Shown here piece by piece: positions 14,644-24,243 of a stretch of DNA of 64,000 nt. Made by a program: the position numbers and the translations under genes. The DNA comes from DATAXI01 sp963756185 (lineage in GTDB: Bacteria; Verrucomicrobiota; Verrucomicrobiia; Chthoniobacterales; Chthoniobacteraceae). Location of the stretch: contig CAVWMS010000011.1 of NCBI GenBank assembly GCA_963756185.1, positions 186,001-250,000 of the forward strand, in the 5' to 3' direction. Position 1 is the stretch's first letter; every line of letters begins with the position of its first letter. A model generated the notes under the pieces. It was not told where the DNA came from. It did not search any database and was given only the letters and a program-made list of their open reading frames with translations.

Positions 14644-16653
14644 ATGCAACCACATCCAACGGATCACCTCGGCCTGCTCCGCATTCCCGGACCGGGCCTC
14701 AACAGTATCGCGATTCGATACTCTCTCCTTTCGAACCGCCCCGATTTCAATCCCACCGCCTGGCCGCAACATCCGCTGGCGCCCAGCACCACATTCCCAA
14801 ACTGGTGGGAAGTCGATCTCGACACGCTCGGGCTCGCTGATGGCGTTTACGAGTACGATTTCCTCGTAAATGGAACCACGGTGGTCCCTGACCCCTATGC
14901 CGACTGGCTGACCCGCTTCGGCGGCTACCGCGGCCTTCTTACCATCACGGGTGGCAAGCGCCAGCCACAGGCGTTTGACTGGACCGGCGAGATGGTCAGC
15001 GGCGTTAACCTGCCGCAGAACAACCAGATCGTCATCTATGAAATGCCCGTCAAATGGATGGCCTCCGATCCCAAGGAATACGCGCAGCTTGTGGAACTCG
15101 GGACGATCGACAAAGTCATCTTCGAACATCTGAGTGATCTTGCGGCGATGGGAATCAACTGCATAGAATTGCTTCCCATCGAGGACTCGCCCCAAACCTT
15201 GAACTGGGGTTATGGCACCCGATTCTTTTTTGCGCCCGACTACGATATTGCCCACCCCGTCGATACGAAGATTTTTGTAAAGCAATGCCACCAGCGCGGC
15301 ATTCGTGTCTTCCTGGATGTGGTCATGGATATGTTCGCGCCGCAGTGCCCTCTCGCGACCCTTGCGAAGCTATGGTATTACACACCCGCAACGCCAGACC
15401 GGCAGGACTGGGGCCAGGACCTCTTTCTTTACAACACCCCGGCGTATGGCGACTACTACGCCGCGCAGGAGTTCCTATGTGAGATGGCCGAATTCTGGGT
15501 GACCAATTACCATATCGACGGCTACCGCATTGACGATTTTGCCGACATCAACAACTGGGATTTCATTCAGACATTCTACAATCGCGCGACTGCCCAGAGT
15601 CAGACATCGTTTCCGGGCAAGCCTTTTCTCGTGATTGCGGAGGACTCCGACGGCCGCTTCGTGACCACGGAGCCTGATCCTGGCAATCCCAATGGGCAAA
15701 AGGTCGTCGATGCGATCTGGAACTTCAGGTATCGGGATGAAATCCGGCTGCTCGCCACCGATTCCATCAACACCGTCCTGGGCCAGCCCTCGCGCACCCT
15801 CCGCGTGCAGCACCTCATTTCGATGGAGGGTACCTGGAATGGATTGAGTCAGCAGTTCGATCCCGGTTATTGGGACATGGCTTGTTCGGTCGATTACGTA
15901 ACCTCGCACGACGTTGCCGACGCCCCGCGGTTGATGAACACGCTTCTCGGCCCCATGTTGCAGGCCGCCGGATTCGGGAATGGCGATGTCCAAAACGTTC
16001 AGATGGCCATGGATGCCCAATACACTACCAATGCTGACGCCATCGCGGCCCTGGTCGCGGCGGCCTTGCAGCGGGCATTTGGTGTTTACGCCATTTTGAT
16101 GACGTTGGTCGGAATGCCGATGTTCCTCGCCGGCGAGGAATTCGGCGATGTGCATGACACCAGTTACCAGGATCTCCTCGCCAAGGTGCAACAGCCCGGC
16201 GCCGCGGAAAACCTAAGTATCTCGGACGTCAATGCGAAGCAGCAGGATCCAGTTCAATGGGTGCGCGCCCAATACCCGGCCAACGCGCTTCTCAAGGCCA
16301 ACGTGGCAAAACTGATCCAGTTGCGCACTGCCCACCCGGCGCTCGAACGCAACGAAATCCAGTTCTTCTACTTCCACCCGCAATTTGACGATAACGCTTC
16401 GCCGCGCGTCTTCTCCTACTGCCGGACCGCCGGACAGCCCCTCGGCGGCGGCGGCCAGGTCATCGTCATCGCCAACATGGGAGCCGAGTCATTTCCCACT
16501 TATAACATCCCCGGATGGCCATGGGCCGGCATGCCGTTGACGGAAGTGGGCTATGCCGTCGCCCCTCCAGCCACATCCCCGGCTTATGACGCGACAGATG
16601 GCTCGTTGTCCCTCTCCCTGAATGCCTTTAGCGCTCGCGTGTTCACCACCTGA
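14644..16653 (+). CDS. GH13 (alpha-amylase superfamily) glycosidase
   Basis: 669 residues acting on alpha-glucans; exact specificity not clear. The N-terminal 110 residues form an E-set/CBM48-like domain (GVYEYDFLVNGTTVVPDPYA), as in branching and debranching enzymes. The barrel carries the GH13 motifs: HIDGYRIDDFADI with the nucleophile Asp, LVIAEDSD with the acid/base Glu, and VDYVTSHDVAD with the transition-state Asp. ATG 14644 is preceded by GGAGGAGG at ideal distance, so the longer upstream frame is ignored. There is no signal peptide, suggesting an intracellular enzyme of glycogen metabolism. It is the first host gene right of the integrated element. Confidence 0.88.
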   Translation: MQPHPTDHLGLLRIPGPGLNSIAIRYSLLSNRPDFNPTAWPQHPLAPSTTFPNWWEVDLDTLGLADGVYEYDFLVNGTTVVPDPYADWLTRFGGYRGLLTITGGKRQPQAFDWTGEMVSGVNLPQNNQIVIYEMPVKWMASDPKEYAQLVELGTIDKVIFEHLSDLAAMGINCIELLPIEDSPQTLNWGYGTRFFFAPDYDIAHPVDTKIFVKQCHQRGIRVFLDVVMDMFAPQCPLATLAKLWYYTPATPDRQDWGQDLFLYNTPAYGDYYAAQEFLCEMAEFWVTNYHIDGYRIDDFADINNWDFIQTFYNRATAQSQTSFPGKPFLVIAEDSDGRFVTTEPDPGNPNGQKVVDAIWNFRYRDEIRLLATDSINTVLGQPSRTLRVQHLISMEGTWNGLSQQFDPGYWDMACSVDYVTSHDVADAPRLMNTLLGPMLQAAGFGNGDVQNVQMAMDAQYTTNADAIAALVAAALQRAFGVYAILMTLVGMPMFLAGEEFGDVHDTSYQDLLAKVQQPGAAENLSISDVNAKQQDPVQWVRAQYPANALLKANVAKLIQLRTAHPALERNEIQFFYFHPQFDDNASPRVFSYCRTAGQPLGGGGQVIVIANMGAESFPTYNIPGWPWAGMPLTEVGYAVAPPATSPAYDATDGSLSLSLNAFSARVFTT

Positions 16654-16697
16654 AAATCTGCGCTGATCCGGAAATGCACCATGAACATTTACTTAGC

Positions 16698-18920
16698 CTA
16701 ACGGCCCTCTGCCGGCGGCTGTTTGTCCTGCCAACGGGTATCTTCAAACGTATGGCCTGATTGGTAGAGTTTGATTTCCCGGGGCAGTTTACCGGCAACG
16801 GCGCCGTCCGACTGAGCCCCGGCCATTTGCAGCGCGCTTTGCGCGGTTTTTCGCGCGTTGGAAAAGTCGCCCGTCTCGGCATAGGCGGCGGCCAATGTGC
16901 GAAGGAAATCCGGGTTCGTGCCACTGGATTGCTGACAGGCCTTCATGGCCAGTTCGAGCGCCTTCGGTCCGTTGCGAAGTGCGGCCTGCGGAGCGGTGGC
17001 CAGCATCCACGCGAGTCTCTCTTCAATGTCCGAATTGGCCGGTTGAAGGTCGAGAGCCTTCTCCAAACTGGAGATGGCTTCCCTCGAGAGCCCTTGCTCG
17101 AACAGGGTTTCGCCAAGGTTGACCTGCGCGACCACGAAGGTCGGATCGATCCGCACCGCTTCGCGATACTGGGCCACCGCCTCCGCCTCGCGCCCCTGTT
17201 CATCCAGCGCGTTGCCAAGATTGTTCAACGCCTCCGTAAAGGCGGGGTTGCTCCGCACGGCTTCGCGATACTCGGCGATGGCTTCGGCCACGCGCCCCTC
17301 CTGAAAGAGGGCGGTGCCAAGGTTGTCGTGCGCATCCGCGTAGTCGGGATTGATCCGCACGGCATCGCGATAAAGGGCGACGGCTTCAACGACGCGGCCC
17401 TGCTGATAGAGGGCGTTGCCAAGGTTGTAGCAGGCGTCGGCGTAATTGGGATTAAGCCGCAGCGCTTCGCGATATTCGGCGATGGCTTCGGCGGTGTGCC
17501 CTTGATGATCCAGGGCATTGCCAAGGTTATAATGGGCATCCGCATAATCGGGATTGAGCCGCAGCGCTTCCCGACACTCGGCAATGGCTTCATCGACGCG
17601 GCCCTCGTCATACAAGGCGCAGCCCAGGTTGTAATGGGCGAGGAAATTATCCGGGGTGATTGCAATGGTGTGCCTCCAGAGGGTTTCGCTATCGCGCCAA
17701 TAAGCGGCCTGGACCCGCGCGGCCCCAAGCAGGGCGCCCAGGATCACCGCCGCGACGCCTCCCAAAATGGCGCGACGATACCATTGCAGTCCGGCCCACT
17801 CCGCCACGGCCCATGTTGCGGCAATGCAAAGGCCAATCTGCGGCAGGTAAGTATAGCGATCCGCATAAGCCTGATCGCCGGTTTGCATTAGTCCGGATAC
17901 CGGGACAAGCATCCCGATGTACCAAAGCCATCCGGTCAACAAAAAGGGCCGCTTCCGGCGCAGGAGCCACGCGCCGGCGGTCAACACCGGCAGCAGCAGG
18001 AGCGCGCCGTACAATTGCCACGGCGCCCAACCACCCCTGGGAATGGGATAATCCACCGCCAGATGGGCTGGGTAAATCAGCTTTTCCAAATAGGCAACAT
18101 AAGCAATCGGCGCATTGGCTGGATAAGTCGAAACCGGGTCGCCTCCCGATCCGAGCGCCAAAATCGCCGCCACACTGGAGAGGGCCGAGAGCACAAACAG
18201 AGGCGCCTTCTCCCACAACAAGCCCGGGAATTGGGAGAGGGTCCGCAGTCGTCCAAGCGGCCAGTAATCGAGAAGAAGAAGAACGCAGGGGAGAGTTACC
18301 AGCATCGGCTTGCTCATGAGTCCGAGCGCGAACCAGAACAGGATAAATGCGTACCTTCCCGCGGACGGGCGGCGCGCATACCGCACATAGGCCCAGAGGG
18401 AAAGCATAAAAAAGATCCCACTCAGCACGTCCTTGCACTCCGAAACCCAGGCCACGGACTCCACCCGAAGCGGATGGATGGCAAATACTGCCGCGACAAA
18501 AGCGCTGCGCCGTAAGGCCCCTGTCATTTCCGATAGCATGAGAAACAGAAAGACGACGCAGGCCGCGTGAAGCGACACATTGACAAGGTGAAAACCGCCG
18601 GGCGACGAGCCAAAGAACTTACTCTCCAGCATAAGTAGAATCACAGTCAAAGGATGCCAGTGCCAGGAGACGGCATGAGTAAATGCCCATCCAACGCCCG
18701 CAAGCGAAAGGCCCTTCGAGACCATCGGGTTTGAATAGACATATTCGGGATCGTCATAGTTGACGAAACCGAAATGCATGGTCTGGCCAAAGACGACGAA
18801 CACCAGAGCCGCCAGCAGAATGCAAATACCGGCCGCTTTCCAGGCGCGCCGAGGCGGATCGAGCGTCATCCCATCCGCAGCTCGCGGCGAATCATTTTCA
18901 TCGCGTGCTGCCTTGCTCAT
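16698..18920 (-). CDS. Multi-pass membrane protein with C-terminal TPR array
   Basis: 740 residues. The first 400 hold about ten hydrophobic segments and the loop motifs FVNYDDPEYVY and FAIHPLRVESVAW, typical of the glycosyltransferase-39/TMTC-like membrane proteins common in Planctomycetes and Verrucomicrobia. From about residue 425 there are at least six consecutive 34-residue TPRs (DAHYNLGNALDHQGHTAEAI and variants), then a non-repeat tail. The repeats are similar at DNA level because they arose by duplication. A protein O-glycosylation role is possible but unproven. The start overlaps the 3' end of the upstream gene by 23 bp. Confidence 0.8.
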   Translation of the reverse strand: MSKAARDENDSPRAADGMTLDPPRRAWKAAGICILLAALVFVVFGQTMHFGFVNYDDPEYVYSNPMVSKGLSLAGVGWAFTHAVSWHWHPLTVILLMLESKFFGSSPGGFHLVNVSLHAACVVFLFLMLSEMTGALRRSAFVAAVFAIHPLRVESVAWVSECKDVLSGIFFMLSLWAYVRYARRPSAGRYAFILFWFALGLMSKPMLVTLPCVLLLLDYWPLGRLRTLSQFPGLLWEKAPLFVLSALSSVAAILALGSGGDPVSTYPANAPIAYVAYLEKLIYPAHLAVDYPIPRGGWAPWQLYGALLLLPVLTAGAWLLRRKRPFLLTGWLWYIGMLVPVSGLMQTGDQAYADRYTYLPQIGLCIAATWAVAEWAGLQWYRRAILGGVAAVILGALLGAARVQAAYWRDSETLWRHTIAITPDNFLAHYNLGCALYDEGRVDEAIAECREALRLNPDYADAHYNLGNALDHQGHTAEAIAEYREALRLNPNYADACYNLGNALYQQGRVVEAVALYRDAVRINPDYADAHDNLGTALFQEGRVAEAIAEYREAVRSNPAFTEALNNLGNALDEQGREAEAVAQYREAVRIDPTFVVAQVNLGETLFEQGLSREAISSLEKALDLQPANSDIEERLAWMLATAPQAALRNGPKALELAMKACQQSSGTNPDFLRTLAAAYAETGDFSNARKTAQSALQMAGAQSDGAVAGKLPREIKLYQSGHTFEDTRWQDKQPPAEGR

Positions 18921-19647
18921 ACTGGGCGACGCCTGCCACCTCCTTCTGAGCCTGGTCTCGCAGCGGACCGGCCGGAAATTGCCGCACCCAGGAGCTGGCT
19001 CCGGCGAGGTCCTGCACGGCCCATTGATGCACTACAGCCATCACGGCGCCGTCTTGCGCCGACCCCGGCTCCATTTGCTGCATTACATATTGCGCGGCGG
19101 CAGCCGGCTGGGTCTGTGACCAGATGTAAGCCATTCCTGCAGCCATGGCATTGTGGTTGTCGCCGGCGGGCTGGGCCGTGATCCAATTGCGCGCGGCCGT
19201 CAAATCCTGTTGCGACCACTGCTGTGCGAGGTTTTGCAACACCGCGGTTTTGCTCAACCGATAACCCTCGGCCAGCAGCAACGCCCGCTTCGGATCGGTT
19301 TGGGCGATCTTGAAACAGGCATCGATCCGCGCCTCCGTTCGCGCGTCATCGTTATTAGGTTGCCGATCCGCCCACGCCAGGGCCGCTTCCGGGTCTTTTC
19401 TCGCCCATTCACGAATTTCCCCAAAAAAATTCTTCTCGGTTTCAACGCCGCGATCCACTGAAAAATTTTCTGCAGCGGGAGATTTCTGTTTAGGTCCGGT
19501 TTCCTCCGGATTATTGCCGCCCTGGGAGCCCGGCGCAGGCGAAGGCGCCGACGGCTTCCACGGGGAGAGGGCGATAAGCAGCGCGCCAACGGCCACAATA
19601 TTGGAGAGAAACAGGATAATTAGGAATCTCGTCTTCCTGTCACTCAT
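18898..19647 (-). CDS. Membrane-anchored protein with WA-x-DP helical repeats
   Basis: 249 residues from ATG 19647; a GTG 11 codons earlier is possible. A single transmembrane anchor (FLIILFLSNIVAVGALLIAL, residues 8-27) is followed by a Pro/Ser/Gly-rich linker and then degenerate repeats of about 30-35 residues with a Trp-Ala and Asp-Pro core (EWARKDPEAALAWADRQP, QWSQQDLTAARNWITAQP, QWAVQDLAGASSWVRQFP). This repeat style is frequent in verrucomicrobial proteins of unknown role and suggests an extracytoplasmic solenoid for protein contacts. It overlaps the following TPR gene by 23 bp, so co-expression is likely. Confidence 0.75.
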   Translation of the reverse strand: MSDRKTRFLIILFLSNIVAVGALLIALSPWKPSAPSPAPGSQGGNNPEETGPKQKSPAAENFSVDRGVETEKNFFGEIREWARKDPEAALAWADRQPNNDDARTEARIDACFKIAQTDPKRALLLAEGYRLSKTAVLQNLAQQWSQQDLTAARNWITAQPAGDNHNAMAAGMAYIWSQTQPAAAAQYVMQQMEPGSAQDGAVMAVVHQWAVQDLAGASSWVRQFPAGPLRDQAQKEVAGVAQYEQGSTR

Positions 19648-19747
19648 GAGAACGCGTCCGCTCCAATTTCCATGATTCACGAGGGAATGCCAGGAAATTC
19701 CGGTAACCCGGGCAACGCAACCTGCCGGGCTTAACCCTTCGTCCTGA

Positions 19748-20443
19748 TCACATCACGTGCAGGATGATCTCGGAAGTCACCCGGTGTTTGATGGAGGGCG
19801 ATTTCACCTCGAATGTGATAAACGCGACGGAAGGACCCGTAATGTCTTTCGGCGTAAACTTTACGCGGTAACGCTGGCCTTCGACTTCGGGCGACACGTC
19901 CACGACCCAGTTGACGTTCGTGCCCGACTGGACAAGTTGCATCGCTTTTATCCCGGGACCTGCCTCCACGACGGTCGCCTTGGATGTCGGCTTTTGCCCA
20001 TGCTGCCAATACAGTTCATCGGGGGTCGTTGTCACGCCCACGGGAATATGCACCCACAACTCAAGCTGCGTTGGCGAGCCGGGCGAATCGCTCGTGGCAA
20101 CCGAGATCGTTCGGAATGCCAGCGGGGTGGGTTTGTCTCGCAACACATTGTAGATGACCGTCATCGTGCCGCTCTCGCCGGGATCATAATCGGATTTTGC
20201 CAGCTTGGGCGCCACGCAGTTGCAGCTTGGAGTTACGGAAGTTATCACAATCGGAGTCGTCCCCGTGTTCGTGAAGGTGTACGCTGCGTGAACCCTCGGC
20301 GCTCCGACTTCGGCAGTAACTTCAAGTTTCTTCTTATCCCAGGTCAAACCTGCCCAGGAATGCGCCACGGCGGCAAGAAAGAGAATACCGGCCAGCAACC
20401 TTCTGGGCGGCAGTTTGTTCTTCCGCGAGCATATAGGTATCAT
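19748..20443 (-). CDS. DUF1573 secreted protein
   Basis: 231 residues. A signal peptide (LLAGILFLAAVAHSWA, cleavage near residue 31) is followed by an Ig-like DUF1573 domain: AAYTFTNTGTTPIVITSVTP, SCNCVAPKL and YDPGESGTMTVIYN at about residues 53-100. Residues after 130 repeat a similar beta-sandwich without the cysteine motif. DUF1573 proteins are exported and of unknown function. It is separated by 60 bp from the propeller protein upstream on the same strand and by 100 bp from the next gene downstream. Confidence 0.85.
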   Translation of the reverse strand: MIPICSRKNKLPPRRLLAGILFLAAVAHSWAGLTWDKKKLEVTAEVGAPRVHAAYTFTNTGTTPIVITSVTPSCNCVAPKLAKSDYDPGESGTMTVIYNVLRDKPTPLAFRTISVATSDSPGSPTQLELWVHIPVGVTTTPDELYWQHGQKPTSKATVVEAGPGIKAMQLVQSGTNVNWVVDVSPEVEGQRYRVKFTPKDITGPSVAFITFEVKSPSIKHRVTSEIILHVM

Positions 20444-20503
20444 AACGAATTGAACTTAGGCGATTTCCTTCGGGATTCGGCCGCTGTGAACTCCCGGCGC
20501 CAA

Positions 20504-22582
20504 TCAAGGCGCCGAGAATGTCCACTGCTGGTTGGCGCCGCCGGTGGCGTCGTTTTGATCTATCGGCTGCCCGGCATTCGTTCCCGAGCTTTCAACTTCC
20601 ATCAGCAACCCGCTGTTTGCCGCCTGAACCGTGTATTGCCCGGACCCGTTTGCCTTGATCACAAACTCCCGGTTGAGATTCGAGCCACCGCTGGGATAGA
20701 TATCGAAGAACGCCCCGGGGGCTGAGGAACCACCCTCGACGTCCAGTTCGAGCCCGCTCGCCGTTTCGGTGAGACTATACTGGCCGCCTCCCAGGTAATC
20801 CAGGACCCATTTCTGGGTGCTCGCGCCCGTGTAGCTTTCCTGCTCAACGGCCGACTCGCTGCTCGTGCCGCTGGCTGTCAGCGCGAGGCCGCTGTTCAGG
20901 TTGACGACCCGGTAGGTCCCGTCACTTATCGGGGGCGCGTCATCCGTCAGCGGTGCATAGACATTCACCGTATCCGACCAGGTTGCCATATAGACCTTTC
21001 CATTGACCGGCACGGGAGGCACGTATTTCGCAAAATTGCCATAACTGTCACGCGATGAGTCCTGGTTGCTGTCCCAATACTCAGTGCCAAGGTTGTTGGC
21101 GTTATAGGCGCGGAGGATGCCCGGCACAATGTCACTGTCGGCATCGCCGGTATACACGCAGTTCGCCCATAGAATGCCCCCAGTGCTTCCGCTCGCCGAT
21201 ACCGCCAGGATGGCCCCGGGGGAGCCGCATCCCGTGGTCGGCGAGGTGGCCGTTGTCGTGGAAGATGCGGTCGTGGTAAAGGTCGAGCCATTGAATTTGT
21301 ATGCTCTCCCGCAGTCATTGTCGCCCCATACATAAATGGTCTCCCCATTACTGGCGCTATCCCAAAACACCGGGGTCCCGTGAATCTCGTATGACTGTCC
21401 GCTGCACGAACCTATGTGAACCGCCTGGAAAACCTGATGCACGGCGGTATCACCCGTGCTCAGATGGCCCATGCCGGTATTCTTATCGAGCACGAATATT
21501 CGTCCATCCTTTCCGCCCGTGATGACATATTCCGTGGACGGATAGACGTTGGTTCCAGATGGGATGAGAAGATTGCCCCCGCAGCCGTAGTCCTCGTCGC
21601 CCGAATTCAATGACTGATAATCGGCCGGCGTTTGCCAATCCAGCACGCCGAAGGTCGAGGATAATTTTAGGCAGGTTTCCGACCATTGGTTGGTGAAATT
21701 ATCGTCGCCGTTGGCCGTCGTGATGTACAAATCCCCGCTTTTGTCAGTCGCCGGCGCCTGTCCGGAATTCCACACCGCCCCCTGGCTGCCCCCCGAAGTA
21801 AGGTTGACAACGTTCACTTGCGCCAGCGTGCTGGCGCTGTAGGACATCACGTACGCGTTGTAGGGGGTGATATCCTGGTACGATCCAAAGGCTACGTAAA
21901 TGTCGCCGTTGGCCTCGACCAATCCAGGACGTTGATTCTGCATCTTGGTGTTGAAACCAGAGGTGCTGATGGTTGCTGGTCCGCCAAATTTCTCGGTTCC
22001 CGACGTCAGGCTAAGCGCGTGCAACCTGTGGTAGTAAGTGCTGCTCGAGGTATTCAGCGAGGCCGCCACCACGTAGATCGTTGACGTGGTCGAATCGATC
22101 ACCGGGGTGCTCTCGATGCCGACGTCCCCATGGATATTCTCGTCGTCGCTGCCGGTGATGTTCTGGATGGGGACCGGAGTCTCGCCGGATCCCGTCACGA
22201 CAGTGTGCCAATAGAGGACGTTCGTGTCCGCGTCAAATGCGTAAACCGAGTCCTCCATCGTCGCCACAAAGAGGACATTGTGCGTCGTGCCGCCGATAGT
22301 CAGGTTGGGCACATAGAGCGGCTGCGCGAAGACGTAACCGTCCACCGCATAACTGTACAGTTTGCCGAACGAACCGGAGTTCACGATATTGCTGCCGGTC
22401 AATACGGTTTCATTCGTATTGGCTCCCGTGCGGAATTGATTGAAGTGGTGCTCGAGAATACTCACCTGAGCCCGTCCAGCGTGCGGCAAAGCCAGCAAGC
22501 CAATACAGAGGGCTACAGCCCCCGCGAATGCGCGTAAAGTACGCGACAACCCGGATAAATTACGATGCGTTATATTTGACAT
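20504..22582 (-). CDS. Secreted PQQ-like beta-propeller protein with ricin-type lectin domain
   Basis: 692 residues. A signal peptide ends near residue 38 (HAGRAQ). Residues 50-550 contain repeated propeller blades (VLFVATMEDSVYAFDADTN, STPVIDSTTSTIYVVAAS, YVITGGKDGRIFVLDKNTG) with no clear catalytic residues for a PQQ dehydrogenase. Residues 560-692 are a beta-trefoil lectin (CBM13/RICIN type) with QKWVLDYLGGGQYSL and NQQWTF repeats, which would bind a glycan. AAGGA lies 8 bases before ATG 22582. It is probably an extracellular glycan-binding protein; the ligand is unknown. Confidence 0.85.
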   Translation of the reverse strand: MSNITHRNLSGLSRTLRAFAGAVALCIGLLALPHAGRAQVSILEHHFNQFRTGANTNETVLTGSNIVNSGSFGKLYSYAVDGYVFAQPLYVPNLTIGGTTHNVLFVATMEDSVYAFDADTNVLYWHTVVTGSGETPVPIQNITGSDDENIHGDVGIESTPVIDSTTSTIYVVAASLNTSSSTYYHRLHALSLTSGTEKFGGPATISTSGFNTKMQNQRPGLVEANGDIYVAFGSYQDITPYNAYVMSYSASTLAQVNVVNLTSGGSQGAVWNSGQAPATDKSGDLYITTANGDDNFTNQWSETCLKLSSTFGVLDWQTPADYQSLNSGDEDYGCGGNLLIPSGTNVYPSTEYVITGGKDGRIFVLDKNTGMGHLSTGDTAVHQVFQAVHIGSCSGQSYEIHGTPVFWDSASNGETIYVWGDNDCGRAYKFNGSTFTTTASSTTTATSPTTGCGSPGAILAVSASGSTGGILWANCVYTGDADSDIVPGILRAYNANNLGTEYWDSNQDSSRDSYGNFAKYVPPVPVNGKVYMATWSDTVNVYAPLTDDAPPISDGTYRVVNLNSGLALTASGTSSESAVEQESYTGASTQKWVLDYLGGGQYSLTETASGLELDVEGGSSAPGAFFDIYPSGGSNLNREFVIKANGSGQYTVQAANSGLLMEVESSGTNAGQPIDQNDATGGANQQWTFSAP

Positions 22583-23115
22583 AGTTACTGTCCTTTCTGG
22601 AGCGTTACGGGATTTTACGCGCCCGACAATTCACCATTTGCCGCTTTATTTGAGATTATTGGGGGTCGATGGGGATCGTTGAGCGCGTTTAACGCTGCCT
22701 GATCGTCTATCAATTTTTTGCCGCCACGATCAAGAAAAAAAAGCAGGCCGACTGCATTTTATTCGGAATATTACTTTATTTAGCTACGCTTTCCGCTCGG
22801 TTGTTTGGCTACGTCTGTTTTTGCTCAGAGCCCAGAGTCACTATCGTTACAACGGTTCAAATCGATGCCGCCGATTCTTTATTCTCCGCCCGTCGTGAAA
22901 ATCCTTTGCTACCCTCTGCGGGCTACGAGAAATATGCGCGCGAGTAAGTCAATGTTGTAGCCCGGCGCTAAGTAATTCTCCGGGGTCGACTTTCTCGATG
23001 GCCGATGCTCACCGACCACGACCTTCCACGGGCGAGCCCGAATCGGAAATTCGCCCGAGGTTTTTGCGCACTTCGCCTTCGTCGGTGATTGCGACCGGGT
23101 AACCAATCGCCGCAC
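22583..23115. other. Intergenic region, 533 bp
   Basis: No supportable gene; the short open frame at 22909-23115 on the minus strand has no protein-like features or start signal. The part next to 22582 is AT-rich, with an A8 run near 22735, and must contain the promoter of the propeller gene. I see no terminator hairpin for the upstream gene ending at 23116 and no repeats. Confidence 0.5.
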
Positions 23116-24069
23116 CTAGGTCAGCGGGGGCGGCGCCACCACCGACCGGAAGACGTCGTACTCCTCCCCATATTGAGCCAGGTAATAGAGCGGATAAGAG
23201 CGCTGGAATACGGAGACAGGCAGGCGCACCACGGCGCCAATGAAGGGAATAATGAGCAGGATCCCGCCAATGCAGCACGTGCCAAGCACAAATGCGATCA
23301 CCAGAAAGCCAATGCCCATGGAAAGCACGATCTGAAACAATATATAGAGGGTAAACCGCCCGGCATTCCCCTCCAGAAGCGGTATCAGAATGCGCCAGCC
23401 TTCCACGCAGGTGCATCCCCTCATATACGTGATCGGCGCGACGAAGTGCCGGGTGAACACATTGATGATCATCAGCGGCACCCAAATGCAAAACCAAGCG
23501 AGAATCAGCGCAACGAGCAGGACCACTTTGCTCGCGTCAAAATTCGCCCCATTCTGGCGGACCATATCGTAGATAATCCAGGCGCCTCCCAGGATGATCG
23601 GCACCAGCAGCGCAAGCCCGGCGAATGCCAGCATCAGGTTGAACTTAAAAAAGCTCCACCCTTCGCGCGCGTACTTGCGCCAGGGGACCTTTACTTCGGC
23701 TCGGTCGAGCGCCACGCAGTGCAGGAACATGAAGGTGCCGCGGCTGTGCAGCCAGATAATCACCACCACCAAGGCGATGAAAATAATAACGATCACGACA
23801 CCCAGCGGGATGATCCATGAAAGATTACTCATCACGAAGTCGTGCGCGTGCACCGTATTGAAATTAGTCGAAGGGGTCGATTTGCCCCCGGAGAAACCGT
23901 TGTTGAAATTGAAACTGCCGCCACCCTGGCCCAGGTTGGCCAACCACGCGCAAAATCCTATCGTGATCCATTTTTCAATGCTGAACGGGCGAAACAGCAT
24001 TTGCTTCACGCGCTCAATGGCGCGATCTACCGGCTTCGAGACGCTGATTTCGGGCGGAGTGGGGTCCAT
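23116..24069 (-). CDS. Multi-pass membrane protein, unknown function
   Basis: 317 residues. After an N-terminal amphipathic segment (DRAIERVKQMLFRPFSIEKW) and a Gly/Asn-rich loop there are about five to six transmembrane helices: 82-107, 145-170, 185-207, 247-262 and 265-285. The layout resembles the DUF4013/YciC-like group of glycerophosphodiester-phosphodiesterase membrane domains, a resemblance by feel only. It has 175 bp of upstream DNA and is followed by the 533-bp gap, so it is probably transcribed alone. Confidence 0.7.
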   Translation of the reverse strand: MDPTPPEISVSKPVDRAIERVKQMLFRPFSIEKWITIGFCAWLANLGQGGGSFNFNNGFSGGKSTPSTNFNTVHAHDFVMSNLSWIIPLGVVIVIIFIALVVVIIWLHSRGTFMFLHCVALDRAEVKVPWRKYAREGWSFFKFNLMLAFAGLALLVPIILGGAWIIYDMVRQNGANFDASKVVLLVALILAWFCIWVPLMIINVFTRHFVAPITYMRGCTCVEGWRILIPLLEGNAGRFTLYILFQIVLSMGIGFLVIAFVLGTCCIGGILLIIPFIGAVVRLPVSVFQRSYPLYYLAQYGEEYDVFRSVVAPPPLT

Positions 24070-24243
24070 GGTTGAGTGGTTGAAACGCGCCGCAGAGTAA
24101 GCCGCCCGCCGTCCTCTTTTTCAAGCCCGATTCTTCCCCCCTCTTCCAAACCCATGCCCGCGACGAATTTTCTCTTCGCGCACCTGGACGCGGCCCGACC
24201 CGGGAATCCTCCCTGCAATTGCAGCCGGCGGAGTCGCCCTAAG

